A stretch of 64,000 nucleotides of DNA, taken from NCBI GenBank assembly GCA_933228895.1, contig OW121852.1, positions 54,788,872-54,852,871 of the forward strand, in the 5' to 3' direction. Both the position numbers and the translations under genes were made by a program. This DNA is from Platycnemis pennipes. Its lineage: Eukaryota; Arthropoda; Insecta; Odonata; Platycnemididae. Every line of letters starts with the position of its first letter. The first letter of the stretch is position 1. Below are positions 34,101-44,905 of this stretch, in pieces. The notes beneath the pieces were generated by a model. The model worked only from the letters and a program-made list of their open reading frames with translations. It had not been told where the DNA came from and made no database searches.

Positions 34101-36311
34101 CGATCGACCTAGCAAAATGTTCGCACAGAAGTAGTAATTAGGTTTGATTTATAGGCTAAATTAGGATAGAAGAAGAATCACTATCATTTTGATTAATGTG
34201 ATTCTGCGCCAAACGTAGAGGGGCACTCTTTACGTAATGAGATAAATGAGAAAGGAGATACCTATCTTAGTTAGGAAGCTCTGTTATAAAACACGTTCAT
34301 CAAGTATATCTTCATTCAATTCAAGGATATTAGCACGGTACGTTGATAATATCTGGAACTGGTCATAGAATAAATAAATAAAACGTGAAAATTTACGCAA
34401 TTCTATGCTAACTATCCCATGCAAAGGAGAAATAATTATTATGTGTCAAAAAAAGGCTAAGGAATTAACGGTGTATAAACGCTGAATCTGAATCGAGCAG
34501 GCTCCAGTATATAAAATTTGTGTAATAGTTAAAGCGAGCTCATAAAGAAATGTGGGTTACAATGGTGGGGGTAGTGTCATCTGTTGAGAAGATAGAGAAT
34601 AAACATGCTGTGATACAAAGGGAAGGGAGAGGTTAGAATGAATTACTAGTGGAGAAAAGCAGAAAATTTCATGAAAGGCATATGTTAAATATCAAGTGAA
34701 AACAGGTGGGAAGCTTAATTTTATAAAAATTAAGGTTAAAAGTACCATCAATCCGCTAAATACACGGATTTTAAATAGCCTTATTCTTCTGCAGGAGCCT
34801 ATGTAGCCTGGGGGAGGAGAGATTAGAAATATGGGGCGGATATTGTGACGAACTTCTCAATGTGCTGGGGTTGATATGCATGTGTATATTTACAAATTGT
34901 GGACGGCATGCCCTTGCCAACTATTGGTCATGTAAACAAAGCGTGTAGAAGTATTAAAGAATCAATATAAGTAGAATCACGTTGAAAATGATGAAAAGTC
35001 CAAGTCTTTGGAGTAAACCTATTTTGATGTCGTCCTAATTTAAATATTAATATAGTTTGTAAGATTAGGGAGTTTGAGGAGTTTCCAGAGGACTTGAAGA
35101 CAGACTCAATACCAACTCAATACTCAACATAGACTATTAACTTGACTATCAGGATTATAAAGGTATAATTGAACTGATAGTGGAATATTACATTTCCAGA
35201 ACTATTCCTCTTGAACAAATGAATACGCACGCTGAAAACATTCTGAAAAATATCCAGTATGTTTGCAGAACTGGGTGAAACATCTCTGATTGGGTTGTTA
35301 CAGTTTGTCAAACGATGGAGAAATATTAATATTATAACATTGACTTGTATATGTTCTTCATTGATTTCCGACAACCTCATAACAGGGTGAAGTAATGATA
35401 GAATACGTATCTTATTGCGGGCATTCGACGGAATATTGTCCAAGTGACAACGAAAGAGAATTACAGCGTAAATATTTTGTCGGGGGCTGAGTGCCCTCAC
35501 TATCGACTGTAATCCAAACATTTGGAGTGCAGGGAATGCCTCTAGAGGGTCGATTTTCAGGTCATTGATTTTTGGAGGCATTTTAGGCGTTCTTCTTTAT
35601 TCATTCCCCTTTCCGAAGCGGCGAAACTCTCCATTAGGCCTCTCCTTCGTCCGATTGGAAGGCAACATAGCCAGAGTTCCCGAAGTCTACTGTCCACTTC
35701 TTTCACCCACTCAACGCGATCGTGCACGCATAAATATTGTCGAGCCTTTCATAGCGTTCATGGCCGGGAATAAATAATTGAACTAGAAAATACAACTTTT
35801 GTGCTAAAAGGCAGGAAACAATTTCAGGATTCCTTGAGAAACCTAGTTTGAAAGTAGGCAGTATGATAGTATTTCTAGTCCCAAACACTGGCTTTAGGAG
35901 TTAAGAAGCTGTTTTCTTTTTTAGCTTCAGTCAATTTTAGGCTTTATTTTTGGAGTTCGTATTAGAATTTCGTTCTTGGGTGCGTCGACATCTAGGTCAT
36001 TTGCATTGGATTTGGAAATTGGATGTATTTTGGAAGTGCAATATACTTATTATAAACAACATGCCATTTTAGAAAGAGTTAAGGTAGATACTTAATAACA
36101 ATAAATGACATTAGAAAATTTAGAAATTAAAATTACCTGTATCTTTCAAAAACGACATACATAAAATTTGCCCTTTGCTAATGTAGTAATGGTTATTCTG
36201 TGGGGGCAGGCAGTCAATAGCTTAGTTCTTTTGCTCATTTTAGGGTAGGTGGGTACGTGAGTAAAAGTAGTAGTATTTCAAGAAACGGATGAAGGGTGGA
36301 GTAATACCTGT
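31129..36311. other. Long non-coding stretch with possible LINE debris
   Basis: No splice-supported exon. On the minus strand, 32210-32422 (70 codons, charged) and the frame near 33620-33760 reading KIERRLKKLNVEILDMLKRK have coding-like composition but no recognisable domain; they could be retroelement debris. A 154-codon minus frame lies at 35117-35581. Confidence 0.35.
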
Positions 36312-36487
36312 GGCCCGAGTCTTGAATCTTTCGTTACACACCGAATAAATATTGAAGTCTTCGTTACCAACAAAAACGTCATATTTTGTTATCAACGTGG
36401 ATAAACGAATAACTTGAAACAAATGACGTTATCATAGCGGCAAATTTCATTCGTTATAACGTAACGAAAGATTCAAGACTTGGGCCC
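36312..36487. mobile_element. Short MITE with 26-bp inverted ends
   Basis: Left end GGCCCGAGTCTTGAATCTTT and the complement of the right end GGCCCAAGTCTTGAATCTTT differ at one position over 26 bp, both continuing CGTTAC. Interior 124 bp, non-coding. Its right end abuts a SINE directly. Confidence 0.85.
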
Positions 36488-36702
36488 CTGGAGTCTGCAA
36501 TAGTCTGCTCTTAACGAAAGACGCCCAGGGGACTACGGTATAACGTCCCATCCGACGCACGGAGTACTGAACTCCCAAGTGCTTTCCGCACAGCACTCAA
36601 GTAAAGACCGGTATACTAAAGAAAAATCTGTCACTGCCGGAATTTGAACCCAGTTCCTCTGGGTTGGAAGCCATGACTCTGACCACCACACGAACTTGAT
36701 CG
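36488..36702 (-). repeat. SINE family A, copy 6
   Basis: The complement carries a B box in CTGGGTTCAAATTCCGGCA, the body TTCTTTAGTATACCGGTCTT, GGAAAGCACTTGGGAGTTCA, GGACGTTATACCG and CTTTCGTTAAGAGCAGACTA. Confidence 0.85.
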
Positions 36703-36914
36703 ACACTTTGTTGCTGATGTCACAAAAAATAACACGACGATATAATTTTAGAAACATTCGAAGTTGTGTGGTATCGAGTAGTTTTTCGTATTCACATGGA
36801 ATTTCTGATGCTTCATTACAGATCTACAATAATTCTTGTAATGGTAGGGTTTTGAGTGGAAGAATAGTGGAAAGAATGGTGATCGCCTTCTCTAAATTAA
36901 ACACACCAAAGATT

Positions 36915-37046
36915 GAAAACGTCCGAATACCGGAATATCCAAATGTAAATTAAAGTAGGGAAAAACAATTTCTCCCAAACCGGTTTTGGAGATAGTTTTA
37001 CCCTACTTTAATTGGCATTTGGATATTCCGGTATCCGGGCATTTTC
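36915..37046. repeat. 132-bp near-perfect palindrome
   Basis: The left arm GAAAACGTCCGAATACCGGA through AAATTAAAGTAGGG is mirrored by CCCTACTTTAATT through TCCGGTATCCGGGCATTTTC. The centre is AAACC|GGTTT at 36981/36982, so there is no real loop. Differences are a few substitutions and one or two indels. Confidence 0.92.
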
Positions 37047-39167
37047 ACTTAAGCCAAATTAGAAGCTCGCCTTAATTCATCACACCGAAGATTCACTGAT
37101 ATGTCCCATCTGCTGGATGGAGTTCTGGATAGGAAGTGCTCTCTATTCAAGTAGGGTTTGGTATATCAAGGGAAAGTTTCACCCACCTTCAGGTGGCTCC
37201 GATCCTAGGCCTAGGCTCCGAGAGCCAGGAAGTGAAAAGTATGGAGAAGAGGAGGAATGTATTTGAATTGAAAGAACGAGAAGTAACAAAATTTTTAACA
37301 CAAATTTCCACTACAGCCAAGAGACTTGAGCCTGCCAAGTTTTCGTCGTTTAATGGAATGGAACCAGTATTCACTTCAAGTGCGACAAAGTATCGCATGC
37401 TGATATCATCTTTGAAAATGACTGGATTTCATAGAGCTAAAAATTGGTATTTGTGTACAACTAGCAATCTGGAATGATTTCTTAGGAACTGGTAGTTAAA
37501 CAGAGCAAAAAAATAAGACTTCTAAGAAACGAACTCAATGAAATTCTCGATTTGAGATATCAGAGCCTGAGCCATGCACTCCGGCGGATAGTCCACTCTT
37601 AGGAATGTTGCCCCAGTATTTACGGTCAGTGAAAAGTCGTTGCACTGTCAAGATGCCTCGCTTATCTCGCATCGCTGACACTCATGAAACTCGGCTATTG
37701 AGCCCCACCGTCTCCATCGCTCATCACGTGCGCGCAAAGTAAAGTTATGTAATGATCTCTGCAGGCCGACCAGTCCTCTTCATTTCCACTGTACCCAATG
37801 AACCCTGTTCCCCTACGTCACGGCTTCGACAAACCTCTCGCTCCCCCTCCAAGTCTCCGTAACCTCCCGCATCATCTTCCCCTCTCGTCGCATTGAGATG
37901 ATGGTTTCCGAATGACTTACAACAGCATTTCATTAGCATCACAACAACGGCGGGGTGGAAGGTGGGAGGGAGGGTGTCCCATGACCCGTCGTCGTGCCAA
38001 TTCTATTTCGCGATTTTCATAGAACTCACAAATTGGTGACGAAATGGATGGTCTTTCGAGCCTCGTGTTCCCGTCGCCTGCCCTATGACCGAGGGAGGAG
38101 TGAAGGAAGCTTACTAATCCGCTCTCTGACGTCTCGAGTCGGATAAAAATCCTCCTCAGCAAAACTCCTTCCGGTGGACCTAATTGTGCGGTCACATTGA
38201 GTGGATTTTAGCTGAAATTTATCGGGGGAAAATTCAGCTGATGAGGCGTTCATGCATTTATTTCCATACTTTAGAGTCTGCTTTCAAGTGTTGAGCACAT
38301 TATTACATGACGATGGAAACTTATTTTTTCCTGGAAACTCCTGGGGTAAAAGATCTGTTTTAGGAAATAATAAGAGCTGAGTGGTGGTGCATGTCAACGA
38401 TGTTGCGGGCATCGGATATTTTTGTTTAAGACAGTCAACCCTTTGCTTCGCTCAGGATACCATTTATTTCCAACTATCGATTTAGAGGAGCTCGCTTAAT
38501 TGCACATAATTAATTAGTAATGCCTTGTTCTTCATTAATTCCTCCCTTCTCCATTAATTACTTCTGCCGTCGCAGTACTAATTAATGGAGAATTGCGAAG
38601 GCAGTACTAATTAACGGAGATAATCTAAACATGAGCTATGATTTTGGTACATCCTCACCGATATAGGTACCTAATTAGAAATAAGGCAATGAATCTATAC
38701 GTTTTGTCTTTGTTGTAGCAAACTACGTTTGAGTTTTGATTGGGAAGGTTGCGAGGAAACGACAGCTTCCCAAAATATCTTTGAAGCCCCTATTGAAAAT
38801 AAATATAGACCCCCATTTCTTAGTCAATGACGATCGGTCAAACTAGCAAATTGGCAAATTTCATAGCCAGAACGATAATTACGCCATTCGGGGATGGAGA
38901 ACTTGCAACAAAGACGGCATTCTGAATATTATTGCATTATTAATTCTGTCTAGCATATTTTTAACCACTCATAGCTAATTCGTATAACTTCGCTTTAATT
39001 CACTCTCTTAACCCTTGATTGAAGGGAGCCCATTGTCCTTCGGTACTCTAAAAGAGAGCAGTGAACTTGGTACTCAATTGTTTGAGTCTGGCTTGTCCTC
39101 AGTATAAAAAATAGGATAAACTTTGGAGAAAAATATATCATTTAAAAAAATAATTTTTACCTTTGAT
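37047..39167. other. Non-coding, GC-richer around 37.6-38.2 kb
   Basis: 37.6-38.2 kb is GC-richer with scattered CpG (for example CATCACGTGCGCGC near 37723) and several short open frames on both strands, none with splice support. A small repeat cluster lies at 38549-38620: CTCCATTAATTA inverted against TAATTAATGGAG, and GCAGTACTAATTAA repeated directly at 38572 and 38601. Confidence 0.4.
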
Positions 39168-39612
39168 AAGTGCTTTTGAGATGTGGGTGTGGAGAAGGAA
39201 GGAGAAAGTAAAGTGGGTCGAAAGGAAGACGAACGATGAAGTGCTAGAATTGGTAGGAGAGGAAAGAAATTTGATAGATGAAATTAGGAGAAGGCAGAAG
39301 GTGTGGATGTAAAAGGTAGTAAAAGGGGATGGTGTTTTGAAGGAGGGGATTGAGGGAAGAGCGTTGGGTAAGCGGGGAAGAGGGAGGAGAAGAACGGGTA
39401 GCTTGGATGGAATGATGGGTGGCAGGAGGTATGAGGGGCTGAAGAGGGACATCGTGTGAAATTTAGGGGGTGGGAAAAATTAAATGTCCATTTAAACCTA
39501 TCTTCAACGGTAGAATACTAATAATAAAATAAATAATCAGTATTAAGTAATGGAAGAGGGTGTTTTAGTCTCAATCTCGTCCCAATAAAGATGCTTATCT
39601 ATCTATCTATCA
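39168..39612 (+). mobile_element. 5'-truncated LINE 3' end with ATCT tail
   Basis: From 39172 the frame reads AFEMWVWRRKEKVKWVERKT, NDEVLELVGEERNLIDEIRR, then, after one internal stop, GIEGRALGKRGRGRRRTGSL and ends TGA at 39457-39459. This is the conserved C-terminal region of a LINE ORF2. After about 120 bases of UTR come AATAAAG and a (ATCT)n run at about 39593-39612, a microsatellite-type 3' tail. No target-site duplication is evident. It is a different family from the ATG-tailed elements at 41123 and 47676. Confidence 0.8.
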
Positions 39613-41111
39613 GTGCATTGCGTGGGGCATGATTTCAAATGGTTATGGACAGTTTTAACTTAGATAAATGCTGTATTTTAGCGTAATCGCACTTCTGTTC
39701 CAAGTTCTTGAAGATAAATTACGATAATAGGTGCTTTTAGTCTGTTTCGATAAGTGTATATTTTATAATAATTTCCAACTTTCAGTTAGGAGCAATTTCA
39801 TTAGTAATTTTGCAAAACGATTTTGTATCACATACTGAAATCATAGTTTCACCTTGCTCTGCAAAACTATAGTTAGCATGTTGAAAATTTAGTTTCATGG
39901 TAAAACACATGATGAAACATTTCACCATTTGATTTACTGAGGCTTTTATGTAACGTTCGTATTAGAATCCGAAAGTTAAATAAAAAATTCGTTGGGAACG
40001 TAAGTTCCAATTTTTTGCGATGATTGGGTTTCCTTCTATTCATTGGCTGCAAGAGTGATATGATATTTTTTCTGCATATTTTTGTATTTTGTGAGATATT
40101 ATCAACATTATTCCGTAGCTTCTTAAATCTTGCCGTCATTCCAAAAGTTAAGAATTGCGTCCATCTTAAGTAATCAATTAATGTTTTTTTTTATAATTCT
40201 TAGTCACTAACGGCATCTTTCCATGATGGCATTTGTATTTTCTATCCTTATGATGAAATGCACCCTTTTAAGTCAAAAGAGCTCGGTATCTTAGCCGTAA
40301 AAAATGGATATTTTTCTCTTAATCCTTATACATATCTCGAGCGCGTTTGCGTGAGTGAAGGCGATGATCAAAGGGGTTTTCTTAGCTGGGCCCGTGAACC
40401 TTTCATGCAAGCCTCGCATCCTTTCAACTTTTTTTGTTTCCGCGACTGGAATGCGACGTGCGCACCTCACTACTTCGGTTTAATTCGGATTGCCGCAGCC
40501 GAACCCAACCTTTAAGCTGAGAGTTCCGTGATCCCACTTCGTGCTTCACAATTCGCGGTCGCTCTGTGACGCATACAGTGCTAAGGAGTTCTCCTTGGAA
40601 GAGTTTAAAAAACTATTGCAAACTTTGGCCGGTGGTATCCCCGAACCGCCAGTTCGGTAGGAAGGAAAGTTTTTTGACTCGACATTTTTAAGACGGATGA
40701 TAACTCGTAGGAATGAAAGTTGAAATAGAAACACTGCAATTTCCACGGACAGTTCCATTGTCCACGACCATGGTTTCGTTGCGAGGCAACATCATCAGTG
40801 TTTTTAACCTTCATTCCTTCGATGAAAGATTTCCACAGTGTTAATCCCGAAACTATGAACCGGATGATAACTGTTGGCCATTATTTTCAAAGCATATGGC
40901 ATTGCATGGGTATATTTTTTTGCTCGGTGGGCAATCGATGTCTTCCCGGCGGTAGAATAATTGTGAACAACCCTCACTCACCACACCCCCTTAATGATTT
41001 TGCAGTGAAAAACTGCAAAATCATTAAGCTGCAGCTTAATGCAGCGTTGAATCCGGGACAAATTGTCAGTCATCCATTTATGGTAGGGTTCTCTAATGCT
41101 TTATTGCTATG
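39613..41111. other. Non-coding stretch with a strong hairpin
   Basis: No supported gene. The region 40.25-40.8 kb is GC-richer with a few open frames lacking splice support. A perfect hairpin lies at 40990-41028. Confidence 0.4.
40990..41028. repeat. Perfect hairpin, 17-bp arms, 5-base loop
   Basis: CTTAATGATTTTGCAGT, loop GAAAA, then the exact complement ACTGCAAAATCATTAAG. A second small palindrome, AAGCTGCAGCTT, follows at once. There is no T tract that would make it a terminator. Confidence 0.95.
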
Positions 41112-41122
41112 TGTGGGCTTTA

Positions 41123-41546
41123 TACATCTGGAATACGTTTCTTTACCGCAGTGAGGCATGGTCGATGACCGCTGCGAAGAAAAGGGTGGAAGCATTCGAA
41201 ATGTGGTGTTACAGAAGAATGATGAAGAATAAATGGATCGACCGAGTGACAAACGAAGAAGTCCTAAGAAGAGTGGGAGAGAAGAGAAGTCTGCTGAACA
41301 CTCTAATAAGAAGACGGGACAACTTAATCGGCCATATCTGAAGACACGATGGCCTGATGAAGGCAATCGTCGAGGCAAAAGTGAACGGGAAGATTGGATA
41401 GGGTAGACCTCGTATGAGATATATGGAACAGGTTGTGAAGGATGTAAAAGAGAGGAGTTACGTCACTGTGAAGAGGTTAGCCGATAGAAGATTCTAGCGG
41501 AGGGCTGCGTCAAAACGATCCTAAGATTGTTGACAGATGATGATGA
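41123..41546 (+). mobile_element. 5'-truncated RTE-like LINE with 11-bp target duplication
   Basis: The element starts at TACATCTGGAA and reads LYRSEAWSMTAAKKRVEAFE, MWCYRRMMKNKWIDRVTNEE, then, past stops, SYVTVKRLADRRF: the extreme C-terminus of the same LINE family as 47676-48986. It ends in GATGATGATG. TGTGGGCTTTA occurs just before (41112-41122) and just after (41547-41557), a target-site duplication defining the insertion. Frames contain stops, so it is dead. Confidence 0.88.
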
Positions 41547-41569
41547 TGTGGGCTTTAAGGAAAGATGAC

Positions 41570-41880
41570 AAAATAGACTTAGAGCTTTTGAGATTTGGGT
41601 ATGGAGAAAGTAAAGTGGGTCGAAGATAGTACAAACGATGAAGTGTTAGATTTGTTAGGAAAGAATATTAAAAGATTGAAGAAATTAGAAGAAAGTAGAA
41701 GGTGTGGATGGAGAACGTAATAAAGGGTGAGTGTTTTGAAGGACGTGATTGATGGATGATATGGAAATTGTACACTATGCCCCTCTTCAGCCCCCCATAC
41801 TTCCTACCTCCTGTCATTCTATACAAACTAAACGTTCTTCTCCTCCCTCTACCCCGCTTACCCAACAATCCATCCAATCA
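41570..41880. mobile_element. ATCT-tailed LINE family fragments, head-on inverted
   Basis: 41570-41750 on the plus strand matches the element at 39168 (AFEIWVWR...KWVE...TNDEVLDLLG in broken frames) up to GGACGTGATTGATGG. 41755-41880 on the minus strand carries the next part of the same element (LGKRGRGRRRTFSLYRMTGG, then KYGGLKRGIVYNFH), beginning with GGACGTGATTGGATGG at its right edge. The two halves share the junction motif but lie in opposite orientation. Confidence 0.75.
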
Positions 41881-44737
41881 CGTCCGATTATGCCTATATA
41901 ATCAGGCATGAGCATTTACTCAGTTATGCAGAATAAGAATTGCTTTTGTCTTAATGACAAAACTTGTCTTCGATCGATAACGACCGGTGTTTTTTTTTAA
42001 ACTCCCTTGATGACAGCTCATCACAACGTTGACTTTTTTTAAACACATGTTTATGGGTCACATGGCCTCGAATCAAAATTGCTTTTCTGCAGGGCATGGC
42101 TTCGCCAGTCATTGTGAAAGTAATAATAGCTACACGTATTCGCGATTGAAGTTTTTTTCCCCTAGTTAAGGAACTCCCTGTTTGATTTACTTCACGGTCG
42201 TCTAATTTAACTGTCAAAAATAGACACTTTCTATTTTTACAATGAATGTTATTTTAATATTGACCTGTGAAATGAAATGCCGGGACACGATAAGGGGTCC
42301 TCACAGAATTCCCACTGGCGTTCTTTTCATATTTTCATTGTACTCCAGTGAACGAAAACGTGTTTTTCAATATTGCTCGGTTATTCAAATCGCTATTTTG
42401 ATAAGTATGATAAGTCGCTACTAGCGCTGATGGAGAGGTCTGCGTTATGCCTGTACAGCAAAAGTGTCAACGATCAGGAAACGTAATCCTGGCCCAAGTC
42501 TCACAACGAGACTGTAGAGTTCTTTCTCTCTTCGGAGTTTCGTCCATTCACTCAGGAAATTCCAAAGGCGTCCACATGGTCCTACTTTTGTGGAGAGAGA
42601 TGGGACGGAATAGACAAGCCTTCAGACAAAATCATTAGAAGTGAAAACAGAGCCCGGAAAATTTATTTCCTGCCATCAACTTACTCTTTCTCCTCGGCTT
42701 GCTCGTTTCTCGCGCCTCTGTGCAAATGTGCAAGTCGTCAGTGCGCAGGCGCCGTGGCAGGACCTGATCGAGCCACTCAATCGTCTGCGGCAGTTGAAGG
42801 TGCGCTGCCGAGCTGAGAAGTAGTCGGTCTCTCTGAGGGAAGGAGGACTCCCAAACATTTCCTGCAAAGTGGCCAGAGGGACGAGAAAAAAGAAGACATT
42901 GGATTCATTCATCGTCATAGGTCAGATAAATCTCCGGTCATGGCTAATCTAACAGGTTATTCCATATCCGAGCGTGTGGTGGTTGTGGTTGCGTGACATT
43001 TTTAGAAACTCGTGACATGTACGTGTTGCATGCTTTACATTAAGTGGATATCTCTTTTTTCATCTCATCCAATCTCCAGAAATCGTCAGTTGTGATAGTG
43101 GTTATCATTTACGAAACAGCAAGGAGCAAGCAGTGTTACCAAGGGAGTGTCCTCGTGGTTTCCTTTCTGTTTTCAATGATGACGAATTTATTTTTCGCTC
43201 AACCCACAGTATAATCAGTGGATTCGCGAAAGAAATCATTTATCGCTTATTAGATTGTTACTTAAATCCTCGATTTCATCATGCGTCTACAAAAAATAGT
43301 CATTTTTGGTGATCATAGTTATCAATAATACTCCATATAAGATAAGACTATATATTACGACTCGGTGTCGTTCACGCATTTATCTCCCTAAGCCCGTAAT
43401 AAGTATTGTTAGTAAAGGAGCCGGCAATAATTTTATCAACGGTTCAAATAGTTTTATATATACATGTGTGGATTATGACGACAATGCGGTTCTACAATGT
43501 TTATTACCTATCCTATCCATACGCACGTAATTTTAGGCAGATGAAATTTGGGTTAAGCGCAGAAGCAAATACTTAATATCAGGAACTTCGGCATTGCCAT
43601 TAACGCTCGTAAGTTTATCTGAAAGTTATTTTATGAGTTTATCTTGCTGTTCTTGTTAGACGAATGAAATAGCCTTGCCAATACCATACTTTGGAGTTAT
43701 ATATGAATAAGTGTTTCTTCAATATCTTGGTCAGTATACCAAGATATTCGAGATCTTTGACCAGTAGATCTTTGAACTGGAAAACTTTGAAATTATTGCC
43801 AAACCCCCGTGTATGAGATGCTATCGGGCGTTTGACAATACCGAGAAGCTATCGTTTTACTGCTAAAAACTTCATTTTTTCTCTCATTATTTGCTTTCCA
43901 TTCTTTGAGAAACAATTACGTTCATAAAGCGTACGCATATTATCCGAGGTATCGAGGCATGTAATGTTTATTCATACAGTATAAATTTGCAAACTTTCCT
44001 TTCTTTGGCTGTTAGGATAGGTACGCGACAAATAAAAAAAATCATGGAGCCAATCCGCTGGCATAGCTTATGATTGTACACCCGTATTGTTGAACTAACG
44101 CCAGTGGTTCGTAAGCATAAAATTAAGAATTTCACCCCCTTACTAATGAAGAGAAAGGTTAAAGACATTGGTGCTTGCGTGGCATATGGGTATGGGGAGA
44201 AAAGGTGTTTGAATGGATGGTGGTGGTGGATTCTGAACGTGAAAATGCGCTTTCTTTGCCTTTCATTTGCATCTGATGCACGTGAGGTGCATCCGCGACT
44301 GATTGAAACGAAGCCATCGTGCCGCTCTGCTCATGGCACTTGCAGCTGCAAATACTGCTGCCTCGCCCAACTGGCATTTTGAATGAAGCGCTAAACAGTT
44401 TCCTCCGACCCGTTTCCTTCGTTGCATGGGATGAAGGAGCCACATGTACTTGTTCACCTCACTTACGTCACACCGTGAATGTAAACATTATGATTACTTG
44501 GCAATTTACCGGAAGGCTTGTTTGACAGGAGCGGATAGAGTTCGTGCGGGACCAAGATTAAAGACGTGATTAGACGTGTATTCATGGTTGAGTCGCTGTC
44601 TATTTACCTAGATTAACTGCGATTTTTAGCGAAGATTAAAGACCAGGATAGAATCCTATATGTAGATTATAGGCGAGGGTGTAATGAGCGGCTCCTTCGG
44701 GGTTTGAACTCTAACCGAAGTAGTGTTAGTAGTAGTC
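41881..44737. other. Non-coding stretch including a CpG-richer segment
   Basis: No splice-supported exon. 42.65-42.85 kb is CpG-richer and is listed separately. 43721-43748 is a small hairpin (AATATCTTGG arms). 44.15-44.45 kb is GC-richer with open frames on both strands but no supporting signals. Confidence 0.4.
42650..42850. promoter_or_regulatory. CpG-richer segment with NRF1-like site
   Basis: Contains TGCGCAGGCGCC at 42742-42753, close to the NRF1/ewg binding consensus, within a visibly CpG-denser segment (CTCGTTTCTCGCGCC, GATCGAGCC, GTCTGCGGC). No transcript start or exon can be tied to it, so promoter function is only a possibility. Confidence 0.25.
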
Positions 44738-44905
44738 TTGAGTTTTAGGTGCTCCAACAGCTAAGGTTATATTGCACTATCTAGCGTAACATCTTATGCC
44801 TGGAGCAAAAACAACATTCGTACCCTAGGTGGGATTCGAACCCGCGACCTTAGATTCCCGAATTGAAGCGTTTTCGCTATTTGAGTTGCCACTCGTCGCC
44901 ATTGT
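44738..44905 (-). repeat. SINE family B, copy 1
   Basis: The complement has an A-box-like TGGCAACTCAAATAGCG, a B box in GTCGCGGGTTCGAATCCCAC, an internal ATATAACCTTAGCTGTTGGA and the shared 3' motif GGAGCACCTAAAACT. The ends of the tRNA-like head do not pair as an acceptor stem, so it is a SINE, not a tRNA gene. Confidence 0.8.

Noticed and set aside
35117..35581. 154-codon minus-strand open frame starting MPPKINDLKID.
   Set aside because: The longest frame in that region, but Ile/Asn/Leu-rich as expected from AT-rich DNA, without domain or promoter evidence. Worth a database search but not an annotation.
36137..36197. Minus-strand 61-bp candidate exon (acceptor CCCCCACAG, donor ACAG|GTAATT, frame NNHYYISKGQILC...).
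   Set aside because: Splice sites look good, but its phase fits neither the 61741 exon (immediate stop after joining) nor a bridge to the 20108 exon. With no domain or conservation evidence it cannot be separated from chance.
44466..44593. Minus-strand ATG frame of about 43 codons (MNTRLITSLILVPHEL...) ending at a GTAAGT donor.
   Set aside because: A good start context and donor, but short, next to a SINE and with no downstream exon that can be matched. Too weak to call a gene.
44826..44905. tRNA gene candidate with a perfect B box.
   Set aside because: The acceptor and anticodon stems do not close, and a conserved SINE body follows. The same reasoning applies to the B boxes at 17590, 46838, 54658, 52300 and 62050.
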